This document shows positions 36,825 to 47,739 of a DNA stretch of 64,000 bases, piece by piece. Each line of letters starts with the position of its first letter. Positions within the stretch are counted from its first letter, which is position 1. The stretch covers positions 113,005,195 through 113,069,194 of the forward strand of contig CP136065.1 in assembly GCA_032622095.1 (NCBI GenBank). Reading direction: 5' to 3'. Origin of the DNA: Siphonodentalium dalli. Lineage: Eukaryota > Mollusca > Scaphopoda > Gadilida > Siphonodentaliidae. The notes below the pieces were generated by a model, which had not been told where the DNA came from, made no database searches, and saw only the letters and a program-made list of their open reading frames with translations. Made by a program: the position numbers and the translations under genes.

Positions 36825-37190
36825 AACACGGACACGCCATCTTGTATATAGACAATTATTGTTTAAATGTTAAATAGATTGCTACAATAGGATATATATA
36901 TATAGGCTATACCGGTAAGTTGTCACAATGTTCTTAATTACAATAAAATATGTTTAAACTTAAACTTAGCAAGAACACGACAAGTTTTTTTTGTTTTTTT
37001 TTAAAGTTCACCCTTGGTTCTCCTATCAGAAGTCGGATTCTCATGCAGGCGAGACAAATTCTGGTTCTACGAATCGACATTTATCCGAATTTTTTTTTAA
37101 AGTGCTCTCTCTCTGGTTGTCTGATATGCATGGTATTTATAGGAAACTTGTCACACGCACATCCGACATTTATTTGGGAATCTTATCACT
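36825..37190. other. No recognisable gene
   Basis: Intronic; T-rich runs and overlapping frames at 36950-37234 without a domain. Confidence 0.4.
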
Positions 37191-37195
37191 TATTA

Positions 37196-38160
37196 TTATA
37201 TCTTTATTTTCCTCCATTTACTGAAGAGTCATAAATAATGATACAAACAATAGTACATGTAATATGAACATACAATGATCCAAGGTAAACTAGAAAATAA
37301 TATAGTAAACAGAATTATACAATACGTGAGTATGATGTAGACGAGTGCTCGCACTCGAATGATTATATACATATGACATTGTAGTGAGATTATGATAATA
37401 GTGATGATTAGTGATAATGCTAGTGGCAATGTTGGTGGTGATAATGGTAAGGAAGATGACTATGGCGTTTAACGATGGTGATGATTATGATGCCGACGAC
37501 GACGATGATGATGATGATGATGATGATGGATGACGATGACAATGGTTATGATGATTATGATGACGACGACGGCGATAATGATTAAGATGATGATGATGCA
37601 GATGGTGATGATGATAACATCGAAGACGATGACGAGGATGATGATGATGATGACGACGGCGATGATGATGAAGATGGTAATGCTGTTGGATGTGATGACA
37701 ATGGGGATGAAGACTTACGGTTAAGTATAGTATAGCTGTCGATGCTAGCTTCAGCCCACTTCATATAATATAGTCAAGATGTATATAATTGTATACCGAC
37801 ACACCGTGTTACCTCATAGTTAATCATAGTAATGTCTGACTGATTTGGATTGTTCAATTGACTAGGGTGTATTTCTCTGCAGGAATGCGCTGTACCACAG
37901 CCATAATTTTGCAGTAATTGTTACAATAAAGTTGAGAAAGGCGTCAATATCATCAAGTGTTGTATATATATCGCTAGTACCATGAGCCAAATGAAGCAAG
38001 ATCATTTCGTCCATTGAAAGACCGTCAATAATAACATAACAGTCTACGCCATAACGATCAATGATATCAAAACACATATTATTTCGTATTGTTGTCAGGG
38101 AACTGCATTCAATGAGAACGTGCCGTACTTTATCAAGATATGTTTTAAGGCATTTTTTTA
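37196..38160 (-). mobile_element. LINE fragment, copy 2, with GAT-rich 3' region
   Basis: On the - strand, HVLIECSSLTTIRNNMCFDI leads into the frame 38077-37862 (GLSMDEMILLHLAHGTSDI ... LWLWYSAFL). It aligns with the C-terminal tails of the LINE copies at 22410 and 38773. The 3' end is GGAGGAAATAAAGATAT at about 37213-37196. The 3' untranslated part contains a long GAT/GAC trinucleotide expansion. It is truncated and frameshifted upstream. Confidence 0.65.
37395..37690 (+). repeat. Imperfect GAT/GAC trinucleotide tract
   Basis: Dense GATGATGATG and GACGACGACG runs, with the purest part at 37500-37530 and 37600-37680. Frames in either strand (Met/Thr-rich or Ser-rich) are repeat artefacts. 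Confidence 0.9.
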
Positions 38161-38423
38161 GATCTATAATTACGAAAATATACGTGATTGCAGCGGTAAG
38201 ATCAGCGTAGCGTGCTTTACCCTGACCATGTCAAAAATCGTACTGCACGACCGTATTGCTGAACTTACCATCACAATCTTGTAAAACCTGGTGCTTTAAC
38301 AGCGTCGGAGTCGACGAGTGTCTAGCGACCAAGATATAGTTTGGTGAATGATATATGTCATCAACCGTCGAGTATATGAGAACTACCAACATGATATACC
38401 TTCCTGTAATTATATATATATAT

Positions 38424-39975
38424 ATCTTTATTTCCTCCATTAATGAAGAGTTCTACAACATATGTACAAGTTCATCGATGGAGATATCAGCAGGATCAGT
38501 CGTACAGGCGCGCATGCAGTCGCTCTTGTAGGTATGCATACCACCGGACACACACAGACGATGCGACTGACAAGCATACAGACACAAAGATAGCCGCACA
38601 TTCAGGCACTCATACTCACAATACAGACGTTCAGACATAAATAGAAACAGACTCGATCACTTCATGAGATACAGAGAGTGAATCAGTATGATAGACCCAT
38701 ACAGCCGAACATATATACATTATAAGATGCAGATCACGACGCCTTGTCGGATAATATAGCATGCGTATAAGGCTATTGGGCATTCACATCGTTCAATTCA
38801 ATTTTATAATAGTACCACAAACTAAGGCTAGCCTTGGTGAAAAAATGTACAGCAAAGTGACTGGAACAGTTTCCAATTTCTATTAATTTTGCCGGCATGT
38901 TTCCCAAGAATATGGCCAGTAGCTGTGAGTTATTCAAGGAATCGAGAAAAATGAATGATTCTATCTGGAATGTGTTAAGGATATCGTACCAGATCTCGTT
39001 CCTGAAGTTAGATATATGTATGTGTGAACAATCAATTATAATATGTTCGATAATGCAATGGTAATCTCTATTGCATAACAGACAGTGGCCGCTATCCTTA
39101 TATGCGGTATGCGCAAGTAATCTTGCGATCATAAGGAATGTAAATTTTTCCTGTGGATATTGGCTACATGAGCGCCAGAGAAGTGATGGGCTGAGTTTTG
39201 TTTGAGTTAGACCAAACTGTGCTAAGTCACTGTCTGATTCAATAGATGATCGCCATTCGCATTCATCTTTTGTGTGTATTTCTGCGTTAACGGCATTTCT
39301 CCAAGACGATTTTGAAACGAAGACACCATGTTGCATAAAATGTTCAAGGTGTGCATACAAGTTATATTTGTATAAAATTACAAGTATATCCGATATAAAT
39401 GACTTTGGATTGGCATATATTCCCGACAGGTGATTATATAAACGCATCAGAAAGACAGTTTTAGCGGTTTTACATGTACTCATTCTGCATAATGTCGAAA
39501 GTAAGCTCAGTTTCCTTTTGTCAATGAAAGATTCAAGTCCACCGCATCCCATGAGACCCTGTGCGATACACGTACGAGTTTGAGGTGGGAATCCCTGCAT
39601 TTGTTTGAGACAGAATCTATGGGCCTTTTCTACATGTGCCCGTTCTGATGTGGTCATTCCCCATATGAGTTCGCTACCGTACAAGGCCTTAGGCATGACA
39701 ATGGACTTGTAAATCTTGGAGCAGCTATATGGAGTAATTCCACCAGGATATAAGCCTGCATTAGACAATGAGAAATAGGTACCTTTAAGTTTTGTACACA
39801 CTTTATTTACAAGCATTGAGTTGAAGTTAAATTGTTCAATTGGAATTCCCAAGTGTGAGCCAGAGGAGACTTCTTCAATTTTGCTGTCGCCAAATTTCCA
39901 GGTTCGCTTTGCTTTGGATAATTCGTTGACCGTTTCATTGAAGACAATGATGAATGTTTTGGATGAATTATATAT
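38424..39975 (-). mobile_element. LINE fragment, copy 3 (longest), RT thumb to C-terminus
   Basis: The - strand is open from about 39970 to the stop at 38773, about 398 codons. It begins with KTFIIVFNE and a WKFGDSKIEEV ... HLGIPI segment, the usual link between LINE palm and thumb. Then come the FSLSNAGLYPGGITPYSCSK and MPKALYGSELIWGM motifs, a CLLCNRDYHCIIEH zinc-knuckle-like motif, and NNSQLLAIFLGNMP ... LWYYYKIEL. It ends at GGAGGAAATAAAG plus an ATAT repeat (about 38440-38412). The endonuclease and most of the reverse transcriptase are lost at an AT-rich breakpoint near 39975. The retained frame has no stops, suggesting a fairly recent insertion. Confidence 0.8.
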
Positions 39976-40089
39976 ATATCTCCACTTCCTGCTGTATTGT
40001 AGACATTGCCAGAATTTTTGTTATGCTGATCCTAGCTTGGTAGTGCCAGGAGAAATCACTCTACTAATTTGTATTTGGTGTATTGTAAC

Positions 40090-40732
40090 CAAAACATGGA
40101 AATCTCATCATGCTATAAAGTATTGAATGCTATTTAAAGCCACATCCAGATTTTTGTTTGATTTTTTATTTTTTTGGACACAATTTCACATCAAAGCCAT
40201 ATGAATGCTGATAAATCTGTTAAACGCCATGTTGTCAGATGGTATAAGATCGTGTGGGTACATTACTATTTAGCATAAATGTTTTGCCTAAATTTTTATT
40301 TTATATTTTCGATACAGTTGTATTTGAAGTGATTACAGACAAGCATTGGAAATATGGTAAAATGTTCATATAACTTGTTTACAAGTCATGAGTCAATTGA
40401 TAAACAAAAACAAACAGGATAACAATGGGTGCTGCAGGTTTATACGATTCTTATCTGTTCTCAGACTTTATAACTGAAACAAATACCAAGCCTAAATGGT
40501 GTGAGACTACAGATTTTTAGGTAAAACATGGGTGGGTACCCTGCATGAAATTGGAAAAAAAAAATCCTTCAAATAAGGGGTGATTTCGTTGAATTTGGAG
40601 GTAAAAAAGGGGTGGGTACCCCGCATGAAATCGGGAAAAATATGTTTTCCTTCAAATATGGGGGGTGGTGGGTACCCAAGAGGCGGAAAATGAGATTTCA
40701 GCCTACTGTCGGGGCACTTTTTTCCGACCCCC
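40090..40732 (+). repeat. Dispersed repeat, inverted partner at 18896-19545
   Basis: GAAATCTCATCATGCTA through CCACATCCAGATTTTTG, GTATAAGATCGTGTGGGT and GGGTGGGTACCC motifs, ending with GCCTACTGTC and a CTTTTTTCCGACCCCCCC end. G/C-rich sequence continues to about 40830. Confidence 0.75.
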
Positions 40733-40859
40733 CCCTGATGACATCAGAACAAATCTGCATTCCGGGCTCGTGGACACCACCCACCCGGTCCTTGTATCCT
40801 GTATTTTTTCCCGACCCCCCCCCCCTGAATAATGGGCATATTTTGTGGTCATTAAATCG

Positions 40860-41035
40860 ATAAATGAGAATATTTTATTATATAATATGTAACAGATATG
40901 GGACAACAATCACTCAGAAGAACGATATTTGAGCATCCAGTCCACTGTGTAGGAACTGTTACACGCATACTGGAACCGTAACATCAGGACAAAATCACGC
41001 AAAATTATTGATATCTTGAATGCATTTAAAAATGC
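40860..41035. other. Short unannotated stretch
   Basis: Shares a CACTGTGTAGGAACTGTTAC phrase with about 51186. Nothing coding. Confidence 0.4.
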
Positions 41036-41037
41036 AT

Positions 41038-41440
41038 AATTCGAATTAACGCTCCCAAGTTACTATTTCTTTGGCTTCGGGAGTAAACAAATATTTGATT
41101 CGAGTCGAGGAACCCACCCATCAAAGCTCAGAGTGATCAGATATGGATTTATGATTTTTTTTATTTTCCGAGATATGTAATTTTAGCGGCTTGGCAAATA
41201 TTCGCCAAGCCGACGGTCCCGAACCAAATTGCGGATGAAAATGGACAACTCTAAAATCAAGTAGCTTTGGGTGTTAGATATTTGACAATCCGACCAAATT
41301 ACGTTGAACAAAACGTTGATAAATAACACGTTTTGTGAAATTTTACACTATAGTCGACCGTGGTTAGAATTATGTTTGTTTGGGCAATTAATCGATTCCG
41401 AAATGTTGTTGTTGTTGTTGTTGGAATCTGATGAGTTCAT
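41038..41440 (+). repeat. Remnant of the TTAA-type MITE
   Basis: Internal sequence of the elements at 48371-48857 and 53910-54347: TTTCTTTGGCTTCGGGAGT, ATTTGATTCGAGTCGAGGAA, ACGTTGAACAAAACGTTG and GTTGTTGTTGTTGGAATCTG. The terminal GGTACTCAATCC is missing on both sides. An inner hairpin TTGGCAAATATTCGCCAA lies at about 41200. Confidence 0.65.
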
Positions 41441-41758
41441 TTAACTGTCCCGAATAAACAGACACCGCAAAAGTGAGGTTCGTGAAGTTGGATCGAAGTT
41501 CGAAGTCGGCCAGACGTGCCGTTTTATACCGAAAACTGAACAAATAACTCGGAAACACCGACTTATGGACGTTTTGGAGGCACGTCTAGAGTGAAACGCA
41601 TTCTGAAGACGAAACACTGAGTATAATACATATTTTATAGTATACATGTCTTATTCTTCTCTATAATAGCTGAGATAATATCCCGATAGCGTTTTGATAA
41701 TTTGGAGCATTATTGTTGCCTCATAATCACAAATTGTGTTTGTCACGGTTCTATTTCA

Positions 41759-42134
41759 TATGGAATCCTATTAGGGCCACTTGCTAATGGCGCTTTCGGC
41801 GCTTTCGGCGCGATGCGCCGAAAGCGCCGAAAGCGACAAAAAGTGCGCCATTAGTAACGCGCCGAAAGCGACAAAATATGCGCCGTTACGGCGCACTATT
41901 TGTCGCTTTCGGCGCACTTTTTGTCGCTTTCGGCGCGCGCGCCGAAAGCGACAAAATGTGCGATATTAGCGCATGTTTCGGCGCGTTACTAATGGCGCAC
42001 TTTTTGTCGCTTTCGGCGCGCGCCGAAAGCGCCATTAGGCATACTATTAGGTCCACTCCCTAATGGCGCGCGCCGAAAGCGACAAAAAGTGCGCCGAAAG
42101 CGCCATTAGCAAGTGGCCATAATAGGATTCCATA
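41759..42134. repeat. 376-bp GC-rich nested palindrome
   Basis: The outer arms are TATGGAATCCTATTAGGGCC and, at the right, GGCCATAATAGGATTCCATA. They continue inward as CACTTGCTAATGGCGCTTTC and its complement. The interior is built almost wholly from the palindromic blocks GCGCCGAAAGCG, GTCGCTTTCGGCGC, AAAAAGTGCGCC and ATTAG in alternating orientation, so many alternative hairpins can form. The flanking DNA is AT-rich, which makes the composition stand out. Frames across it have no meaning. Confidence 0.9.
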
Positions 42135-42224
42135 ATTTCAAGCCAAGCACCACTGTGACGGTTTTATACAGTTGTGTATAAAACGTTTTAAACCGGATAT
42201 TGACTGTCATTTGTAAACATCTTC

Positions 42225-42785
42225 TATCTATATCCATATTTGCGAATGTCTCTCTGTGTTCTGTAGAAATTCACGGGGACCATCTATACCAAATGGGTCT
42301 AACAGGGGTAACTTTTTACGAGGAACACAATGTTAGAATTTTCTAAAGTGACGCTGTTATCAGGGGCAGAAAGGGGATGGGTAGCAAATTTTATGTGTCG
42401 CCGCTTTCCGCCAAACATACACAATCATCTCCATGATATAAGGAATATAATGGTGTGGTTTAAATGTTTCAAAAGTGGCACCGTTCGAGTAACCGCACGG
42501 AAGGTGGGGGTCCACCAACACTGATACAAATATTTTAGCGCCGATTTCCACCAAATTTATACACATTCTTCTTAATGATACAAGAAATCTAATCGTGTGA
42601 CGCAAAGACGCTCAATTGGTGACGTTTGGAAGAGAGATTGGGAGAGGGGGCACTACTAAATTTGATCAGAATTTGTTTAGTTGCCGATTACCACCAAACT
42701 TATACATAATCATCTCCATGATATCAGGAGTCTAATTGGATGTGGTTTAAATATGCCAAATAGAGGGGCCATACACAGTCAGTAG
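42225..42785 (-). repeat. CAGA-tailed repeat, inverted copy
   Basis: Starts TCTATATCCATATTTGCG with a GTCTCTCTGTGTTCTG tract, then GGACCATCTATACC, GTAACTTTTTACGAGGA and CGCCGATTTCCACCAAATTT, the reverse complement of the units at 22960-24345 and 25930-26475. Confidence 0.65.
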
Positions 42786-42789
42786 CATG

Positions 42790-43075
42790 CACATGGCTTT
42801 GCATGATACTCCAATACTGGCATCACACAAGGGTACATCTGCCCGATACAGAGGATGTCTTTTATTATTTTATAATAGACTTGTAGCCTATTATAAACAA
42901 CCTACAATTTGTGTCGGGCACATGCAGCTGATATATAGCAACATTTCTTTTAAACTGAGAATAATTAGCCAGTATGTAGCACCATGGACAGAAGAGCATC
43001 CGAACAGTTCCTTAAAACATCTATCTTCATCGATATATGATAACCAGGTGTCCTCAAAATCTGAGTCTAACCCAC
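42790..43075 (-). repeat. Dispersed repeat, inverted partner at 21575-21850
   Basis: TACATCTGCCCGATACAGAG, TTGTGTCGGGCACATGCAGC and ATTTCTTTTAAACTGAGAAT match the reverse complement of the first copy. Confidence 0.6.
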
Positions 43076-43092
43076 TAGATTGATTTATACAT

Positions 43093-43550
43093 CTCTATGT
43101 AAAACCAAATTGTCGTCTTTTTTTCGAACAATATGTGTTTATGGATTTCATGTTTTGATCCCAATAAAAATATATAAAAAACAAAACAAACAGATGTCAA
43201 TTCCGACCACGTCGATTGTATGATTTTAAACACGATAACGTCTGAAGTACGCGCAAGTGTAAATAAATAAATACTTCTTCATTGGTTGGACGAATTACTC
43301 ACGATAAACAAAAACAAAACAAACCATCACTCCTACAAGGTGAGCCACTACTTATAATCCATGTATAAGAATGACGTTGTGTGGTGCCATTTGGATATGT
43401 TATTTAATTTCTGAGAATACATGTAACACTTTGAACAAGAGTATTCTCTATTCCCACCAAATTTCCACAACAGAAGGTTTCACATCACTTTAACATGGGA
43501 AACGCCTAGTAACCCTGCTAGAAATATATATAACATGGGTATTAAGAAAT
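43093..43550 (-). repeat. Dispersed repeat, inverted partner at 17760-18076
   Basis: AAATTGTCGTCTTTTTTTCG, CTCCTACAAGGTGAGCCACT, AAGAGTATTCTCTATTCCC and TTTCACATCACTTTAACATG are the reverse complement of the partner. Confidence 0.65.
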
Positions 43551-43559
43551 AAGAGTATA

Positions 43560-45190
43560 TATATCTAGTAACAGGATATTATGTGACAGTAGCTTAGGAT
43601 CATAACCATGCCGACCATATATAATTGACCAATGAAAATAGAAATCTACTGTAATGAGATTATGAGATGTTCATTTTAATTGCTACAGGTCCGTTAAATT
43701 GTTGAATGTTCCAAGTGGGATATTTGTCAGGTGCTGGTGTCATACAAAATATCATCGAGTGAAAGGTAAACGGGCTAGAATATGCTTAGCTGCTTATTTA
43801 TATATGATGCAATGACAAAATAGAGTTGAAAAGAACTTATTTACAAACTATATACAGGAACTGACATTTCAAGTGAACTTACATTATCGTTCACACTGCT
43901 TCCAGATGCAATGAGAAATAGTGGGCAAAGTGAAATTAAAACATGTGTTTTGGAGATCAGTTTATTAAAATAAATATATATGTATATATATATATATATA
44001 TGTAGGGTCCCCGGTGGCTCAGCCAGCAAGGATTATGATGCTATAGACTGCACTAAGCTGTCCAGAAGGGTGTTTCCATGTAAAGAGAGAATTTGTAAAT
44101 CGGACCTGGATCTGGGTTGTCAGCTGTTTACCAATCGTTCCTCCGTCAATAGAACGAACCCAGTTTTATATATTCTAATAATCACTTAGTTTTATTATCA
44201 TTACTTCCTCAACATTTATAACAAACCCAAACAATTAAGTGTTTAGTATATCTTATGTCGTGGGTACAAGATGAAAATGACATCCAATTTGGAAATAGCG
44301 GACATCTTGAATCCGGTGCATGTTTCATCACTTGATCGGAGGCAACTTGACTACTATTTTGAGACATGTCAATAAGATCTATACATTTTACCCATTATGC
44401 TATGAATATATCTCATACTGTTCTATAGCATTTGATTTCCAAAGGTGTTATTATCTAGATATCAAAATAAATGATGATCGGTCACATTCGTGATACTGAT
44501 CTGAGCACATATATTCTGCTTCTAGAAAAGGTTACATAATCAATACATTCCAACTACATCCCATTTAACTGTTTATTTACACATATATCACACGATTCAC
44601 GATAAACAACACAAATAAAACGTCGTTATTTTTCCGTTTCTGGAAAATGTCCAAATTTAACCATTGTATGAGGCCTTGATTTCGCTTGCTCTATCGTGAG
44701 ATATATTAGAGATAATTCATATATCTGATAAAACGTTTCTCTTATACTCTGCAATCATTCTTCCTAGCACAATTCGAGCGTTTGTTCACTCTTATATGAG
44801 ACGATTGTGTCCATGTTGGACGGCATTCAGATTTTTAGCGCAATGATATTCTATTATGCCCGATATCTAACCCTACCATTAACGATAATCGCTGAATTTG
44901 CCGATATCGGGTACCCCCAGAATATGCTCGATTATGAAACGTCGCATCGGCTCTCGTTGATCGGAATTGTGTACTGATTCTAAAAAATCAAAAAATCATT
45001 TCTGTACACATTTTGTCTAGGTAAAACCATATGCTGACTGGACTTATTGGCCCAAGAGTTTATTGACATATTTTGATAACCGGGGCGTCCTAAAAGTGAG
45101 AAATTACTATATATGTCTAATTTGATGGATGAATATGGCGAGTCGGTAAATCCCAGCCAACCAGGAATTGCGATTGTATCTGCTGTGTGC
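43560..45190. other. Intron 2, 3' part: no gene seen
   Basis: Contains an AT microsatellite at 43973-44001 and a GGTCCCCGGTGGCTCAGCCA phrase resembling a tRNA-type box A just after it. The rest is AT-rich without recognisable features up to the acceptor at 45200. Confidence 0.4.
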
Positions 45191-45201
45191 TTAAATTGCA
45201 G

Positions 45202-45252
45202 GAATCTCCTGATTCGTTAGAATCGAAGCCACCAAAGAAGTCGAAATCAATG
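45202..45252 (+). CDS. Exon 3: first 51-nt E/S/P/K repeat exon
   Basis: Acceptor TTAAATTGCAG (AG 45200-45201), 51 nt in phase 0 encoding ESPDSLESKPPKKSKSM, then donor GTAGGT. It has the same length, phase and donor sequence (GTAGGTTC) as exons 4-6 and the same pattern E..DS.E.KP.KK..S, so it is an older, diverged duplicate of that exon. Unlike exons 4-6, its intronic flanks share only the donor with them. Confidence 0.6.
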
Positions 45253-45486
45253 GTAGGTTCAACACGTATAATATGAATAGACAACCAACTGTAAAAGTTA
45301 TCATCCGTTGTTTGTTGTATAATCCTCCTTGCATGAGTAGTATAGATAGACTGACATAAAAATAGTGTCTCCCCAGACGACAGGAATATACGACTATATC
45401 CCCCATTGGCGCACCAGGGAACAAAATAGACTAACCCTTTCTATATTGAATGGACTCTCCCAATAATTTCTAAAAGTATGCACTGA

Positions 45487-45813
45487 GTTTGCCCAACCGT
45501 CACTATAATAGTCCTACATTATGCATTGTATAGTCGAGTTCTCGCTGAATCTTTGACCGATATGTTTCGCAAAGGCATATTTGAAGACCAATGTCGTTCT
45601 CCGACTCGTGACGAAACAAATCCTCGTCCTGAAAATTGTGAAGGACTTCAAATGGTGCTAATAAACCAACTTGTTTGGGACATGTTGTCGCCTCCAGTTC
45701 GCATCCATGATGTTAAACTCCAAAATGTGGAAATATCAGTTTTTAAGGCTGCCGAAATCCTGGCAAAAGTGACAGATTCGGCTGCCCAGTTGGAAACTGA
45801 CTTCCATCTATAG
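45487..45813 (+). pseudogene. Retroelement ORF1/gag-like fragment (tentative)
   Basis: The + frame is open from 45487 to TAG at 45814. It includes ESLTDMFRKGIFED, NQLVWDMLSPPVRIHDVKLQ and VEISVFKAAEILAKVTDSAA. The pattern W..L....R..D.KLQ.....K....... resembles the gag-like first ORF of tyrosine-recombinase (DIRS-type) retroelements widespread in invertebrates. That resemblance is from memory of the pattern, not from a search. It has no start of its own and no downstream reverse transcriptase, so it is a fragment lying in intron 3. Confidence 0.4.
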
Positions 45814-45934
45814 ACTAGATAAACGATGCGCTGGCACTATATGCAACGGATATACGTATGCAGATTGACATTTCCCGCATATGAATATGAATCATCCTGC
45901 TCTTGTATTATATATATATCTGTCTGTCTGTATG

Positions 45935-46020
45935 TACTGCCATATGTATGTACTGCCATATGTGTGTGATGCCATATGTACTGCCACATGTATGTACTGC
46001 CATATGTATATACTGTCATA
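45935..46020 (+). repeat. Short minisatellite TACTGCCATATGTATG
   Basis: Four to five imperfect copies of TGTACTGCCATATGTATG, about 16-18 bp per unit, preceded by a TCTG microsatellite. Confidence 0.8.
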
Positions 46021-46022
46021 AA

Positions 46023-46787
46023 CGTTTCAGGGCGAAGACAGCTGTATATATGTGTTCTTCCCATGGCATGGTCTGCATGTGAATGTTTTTTTACCCGACC
46101 GCTGATTGAAAATTTCGAACCGACACAAACGAAAGGTTCTCAAATTTACCGATCAATATAAGAAACAAACGCTATATCGACTAGTTTGTTCAGCGCTATA
46201 TCGACTAGCTTGTTCGAAATTTGTCCACGTATAAGTGTCTTGAGATACCTCTTAACAAAAATATGTACACATAGTGTTGGGGTTCAATCGAACCATGTCC
46301 ATTTAAAACAAAGTACACGAAAGGTTAATACACCCAATGTTATCAGTCTGTTTTATATCTTAATTACAGGAATTGCGAGATTCGTCAGAACCAAAACCAC
46401 AAAAGAAGCCTAACTCAAAGGTAGGTTCGGTGCTCTCTATTGGTAATTTAATCACACGCTGCCAATTCACGCAATACTGTAAAACAATTGGTTGTCAATT
46501 AACTATAACCGTATAGTCGAGGTCTAACTTCCTTCCAGAAAGCACACGTGTTTGGCACGATGTCAGCAGCGTTGATTAGTTGAAATTACAGACCAATGGA
46601 AATGATTGAAATGAACTTTCTTTTCAACTGGATGCGTGTTTGTTCCAAAAACATCGCAAAATTGAACATAAATTGACTATAACGCACTGCATGTCTTCAA
46701 TCTTTTCGATTATAGCGGTATAACTTTAATCGAAACAATGGTTATTTCTTATAAATATAAGAGGGATATCTATCCTTTATTCCTCCA
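46023..46787 (+). repeat. Exon-bearing duplicated block, copy A
   Basis: Starts ACGTTTCAGGGCGAAGACAG. It contains GATACCTCTTA, ATGTTATCAGTCTGTTTTAT, exon 4 and the flanking ATTGGTAATTTAATCACACG, CCAGAAAGCACACGTGTTTG and ATCGAAACAATGGTTATTTC. Copies B (about 59103-59885) and C (about 60112-60712) repeat this, exon included. Block A lies 13 kb upstream of B. Confidence 0.85.
46370..46420 (+). CDS. Exon 4: repeat exon, copy A
   Basis: Acceptor TAATTACAG (AG 46368-46369), preceded by TCTGTTTTATATCTTAA. Its 51 nt encode ELRDSSEPKPQKKPNSK in phase 0, and the donor is GTAGGTTCGG. It is identical in all 51 nt to exon 6 and differs from exon 5 only by CGA/CGT (silent). Skipping or including such a phase-0 exon leaves the frame intact, so alternative splicing is possible. 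Confidence 0.65.
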
Positions 46788-46799
46788 TAATACATTATA

Positions 46800-47480
46800 T
46801 ATTTTGGAAGATCTGTTGGGGTGTGTGTGTGGGTGGGTGTGTGTGTGTGTGTGTGTGTGAGGGTGTGTGTGTGTGTGTCTGTGTGTCTGTCTGTCTGTCT
46901 GTGTGATCGCGATGGACTCGAAAACGACCGAGCCGATTTCGATGAAACTTGGTATGTGGGGGTATTTTCGGCCGGGGGGTGGCATGGGCCTATCAATGTT
47001 CAGATCCGAGGTCAACTTTTCACGTGCCGCGGTCAAATCTGTTTTTACGCTGTGTTACGGGACTTTCATTTGAGTTCGGTGCTTACAAATCGATTCGAAA
47101 CAGCGCGAATAATAAAATGCCAGTCATAATAATGAGACTGTGAGAATCTATCGTGTTTCCTCTTTCCAACGATATATAATGCGTATGTATCCGTTTTAGT
47201 TATCTGCCTCAATTATCAAGAAGAAGTGGTACTATCTTCCATCAGGATAAAAACAATGCGTAACTTCTATGACGTCGTTAGAGGTCATAACGTTAGATCA
47301 CGTTAACGCTTATAGTGGGGGGGGGGGGGGATAATTACAGGAAAACATAAAAATCGTTCACTTTGTGATAGAAGCGCCAAACTTTCAGAATTTGTTAAGT
47401 GGTTGGTGAGTATCACTAAACTGGCTGGTTCCAGATTTTGGAGGTCACCCCGACCTTCAATTTGACCTTGACCTTTTTGA
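46800..47480 (+). mobile_element. Helitron-related sequence, 5' half
   Basis: TATATATTTTGGAAGATCTG with a long GT/GTCT tract, then GATGGACTCGAAAACG, GCCGATTTCGATGAAACTTG and GGTATTTTCGGCCGG, as in the element starting at 56784. From 46998 (CAGATCCGAGGTCAACTTTT) it follows the interior of 57395-58330. No CTAG end with hairpin was found before 47480. A 14-nt G tract lies at 47317-47330. Confidence 0.65.
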
Positions 47481-47562
47481 AAGTCTCAGTTTTGGGTTGG
47501 GTGGTTTATGCTATCCTTTTCTTGTGAAAATCGCATCTTCTCACAGATTTTTCAATACAATT

Positions 47563-47733
47563 AGGGGATAACAGTGTGGTGTTTTGTGATTTCGGAAAGG
47601 TACATGGCGAATATACTGTGGCAAATTTAGTTAATGGGCGACGGCGGAGCCAGAGCCCATTAACGGGTATTTGCCACAGTATATTCGCCATGTACCTTTC
47701 CGAAATCACAAAACACCACACTGTTATCCCCAT
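47563..47733. repeat. Palindromic fold-back element, ~80-bp arms
   Basis: GGGGATAACAGTGTGGTGTT ... GCGAATATACTGTGGCAAAT is mirrored by ATTTGCCACAGTATATTCGC ... AACACCACACTGTTATCCCC with almost perfect pairing and a short GC-rich centre. Confidence 0.85.
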
Positions 47734-47739
47734 TCTAAT

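Noticed and set aside
37530-37764. Methionine/threonine-rich and serine-rich frames
   Set aside because: Translation of the GAT/GAC trinucleotide tract.
41781-42063. Two ~60-codon frames rich in Ala, Arg and Phe
   Set aside because: They translate the GC-rich nested palindrome and mirror each other on opposite arms.
44007-44080. tRNA-derived SINE head (box A-like TGGCTCAGCCAG)
   Set aside because: No convincing box B at the expected distance and no second copy in the window.
46820-47129. Cys/Val-rich frame starting MCVWVGVCVCVCV
   Set aside because: Direct translation of the GT microsatellite in the Helitron 5' region.
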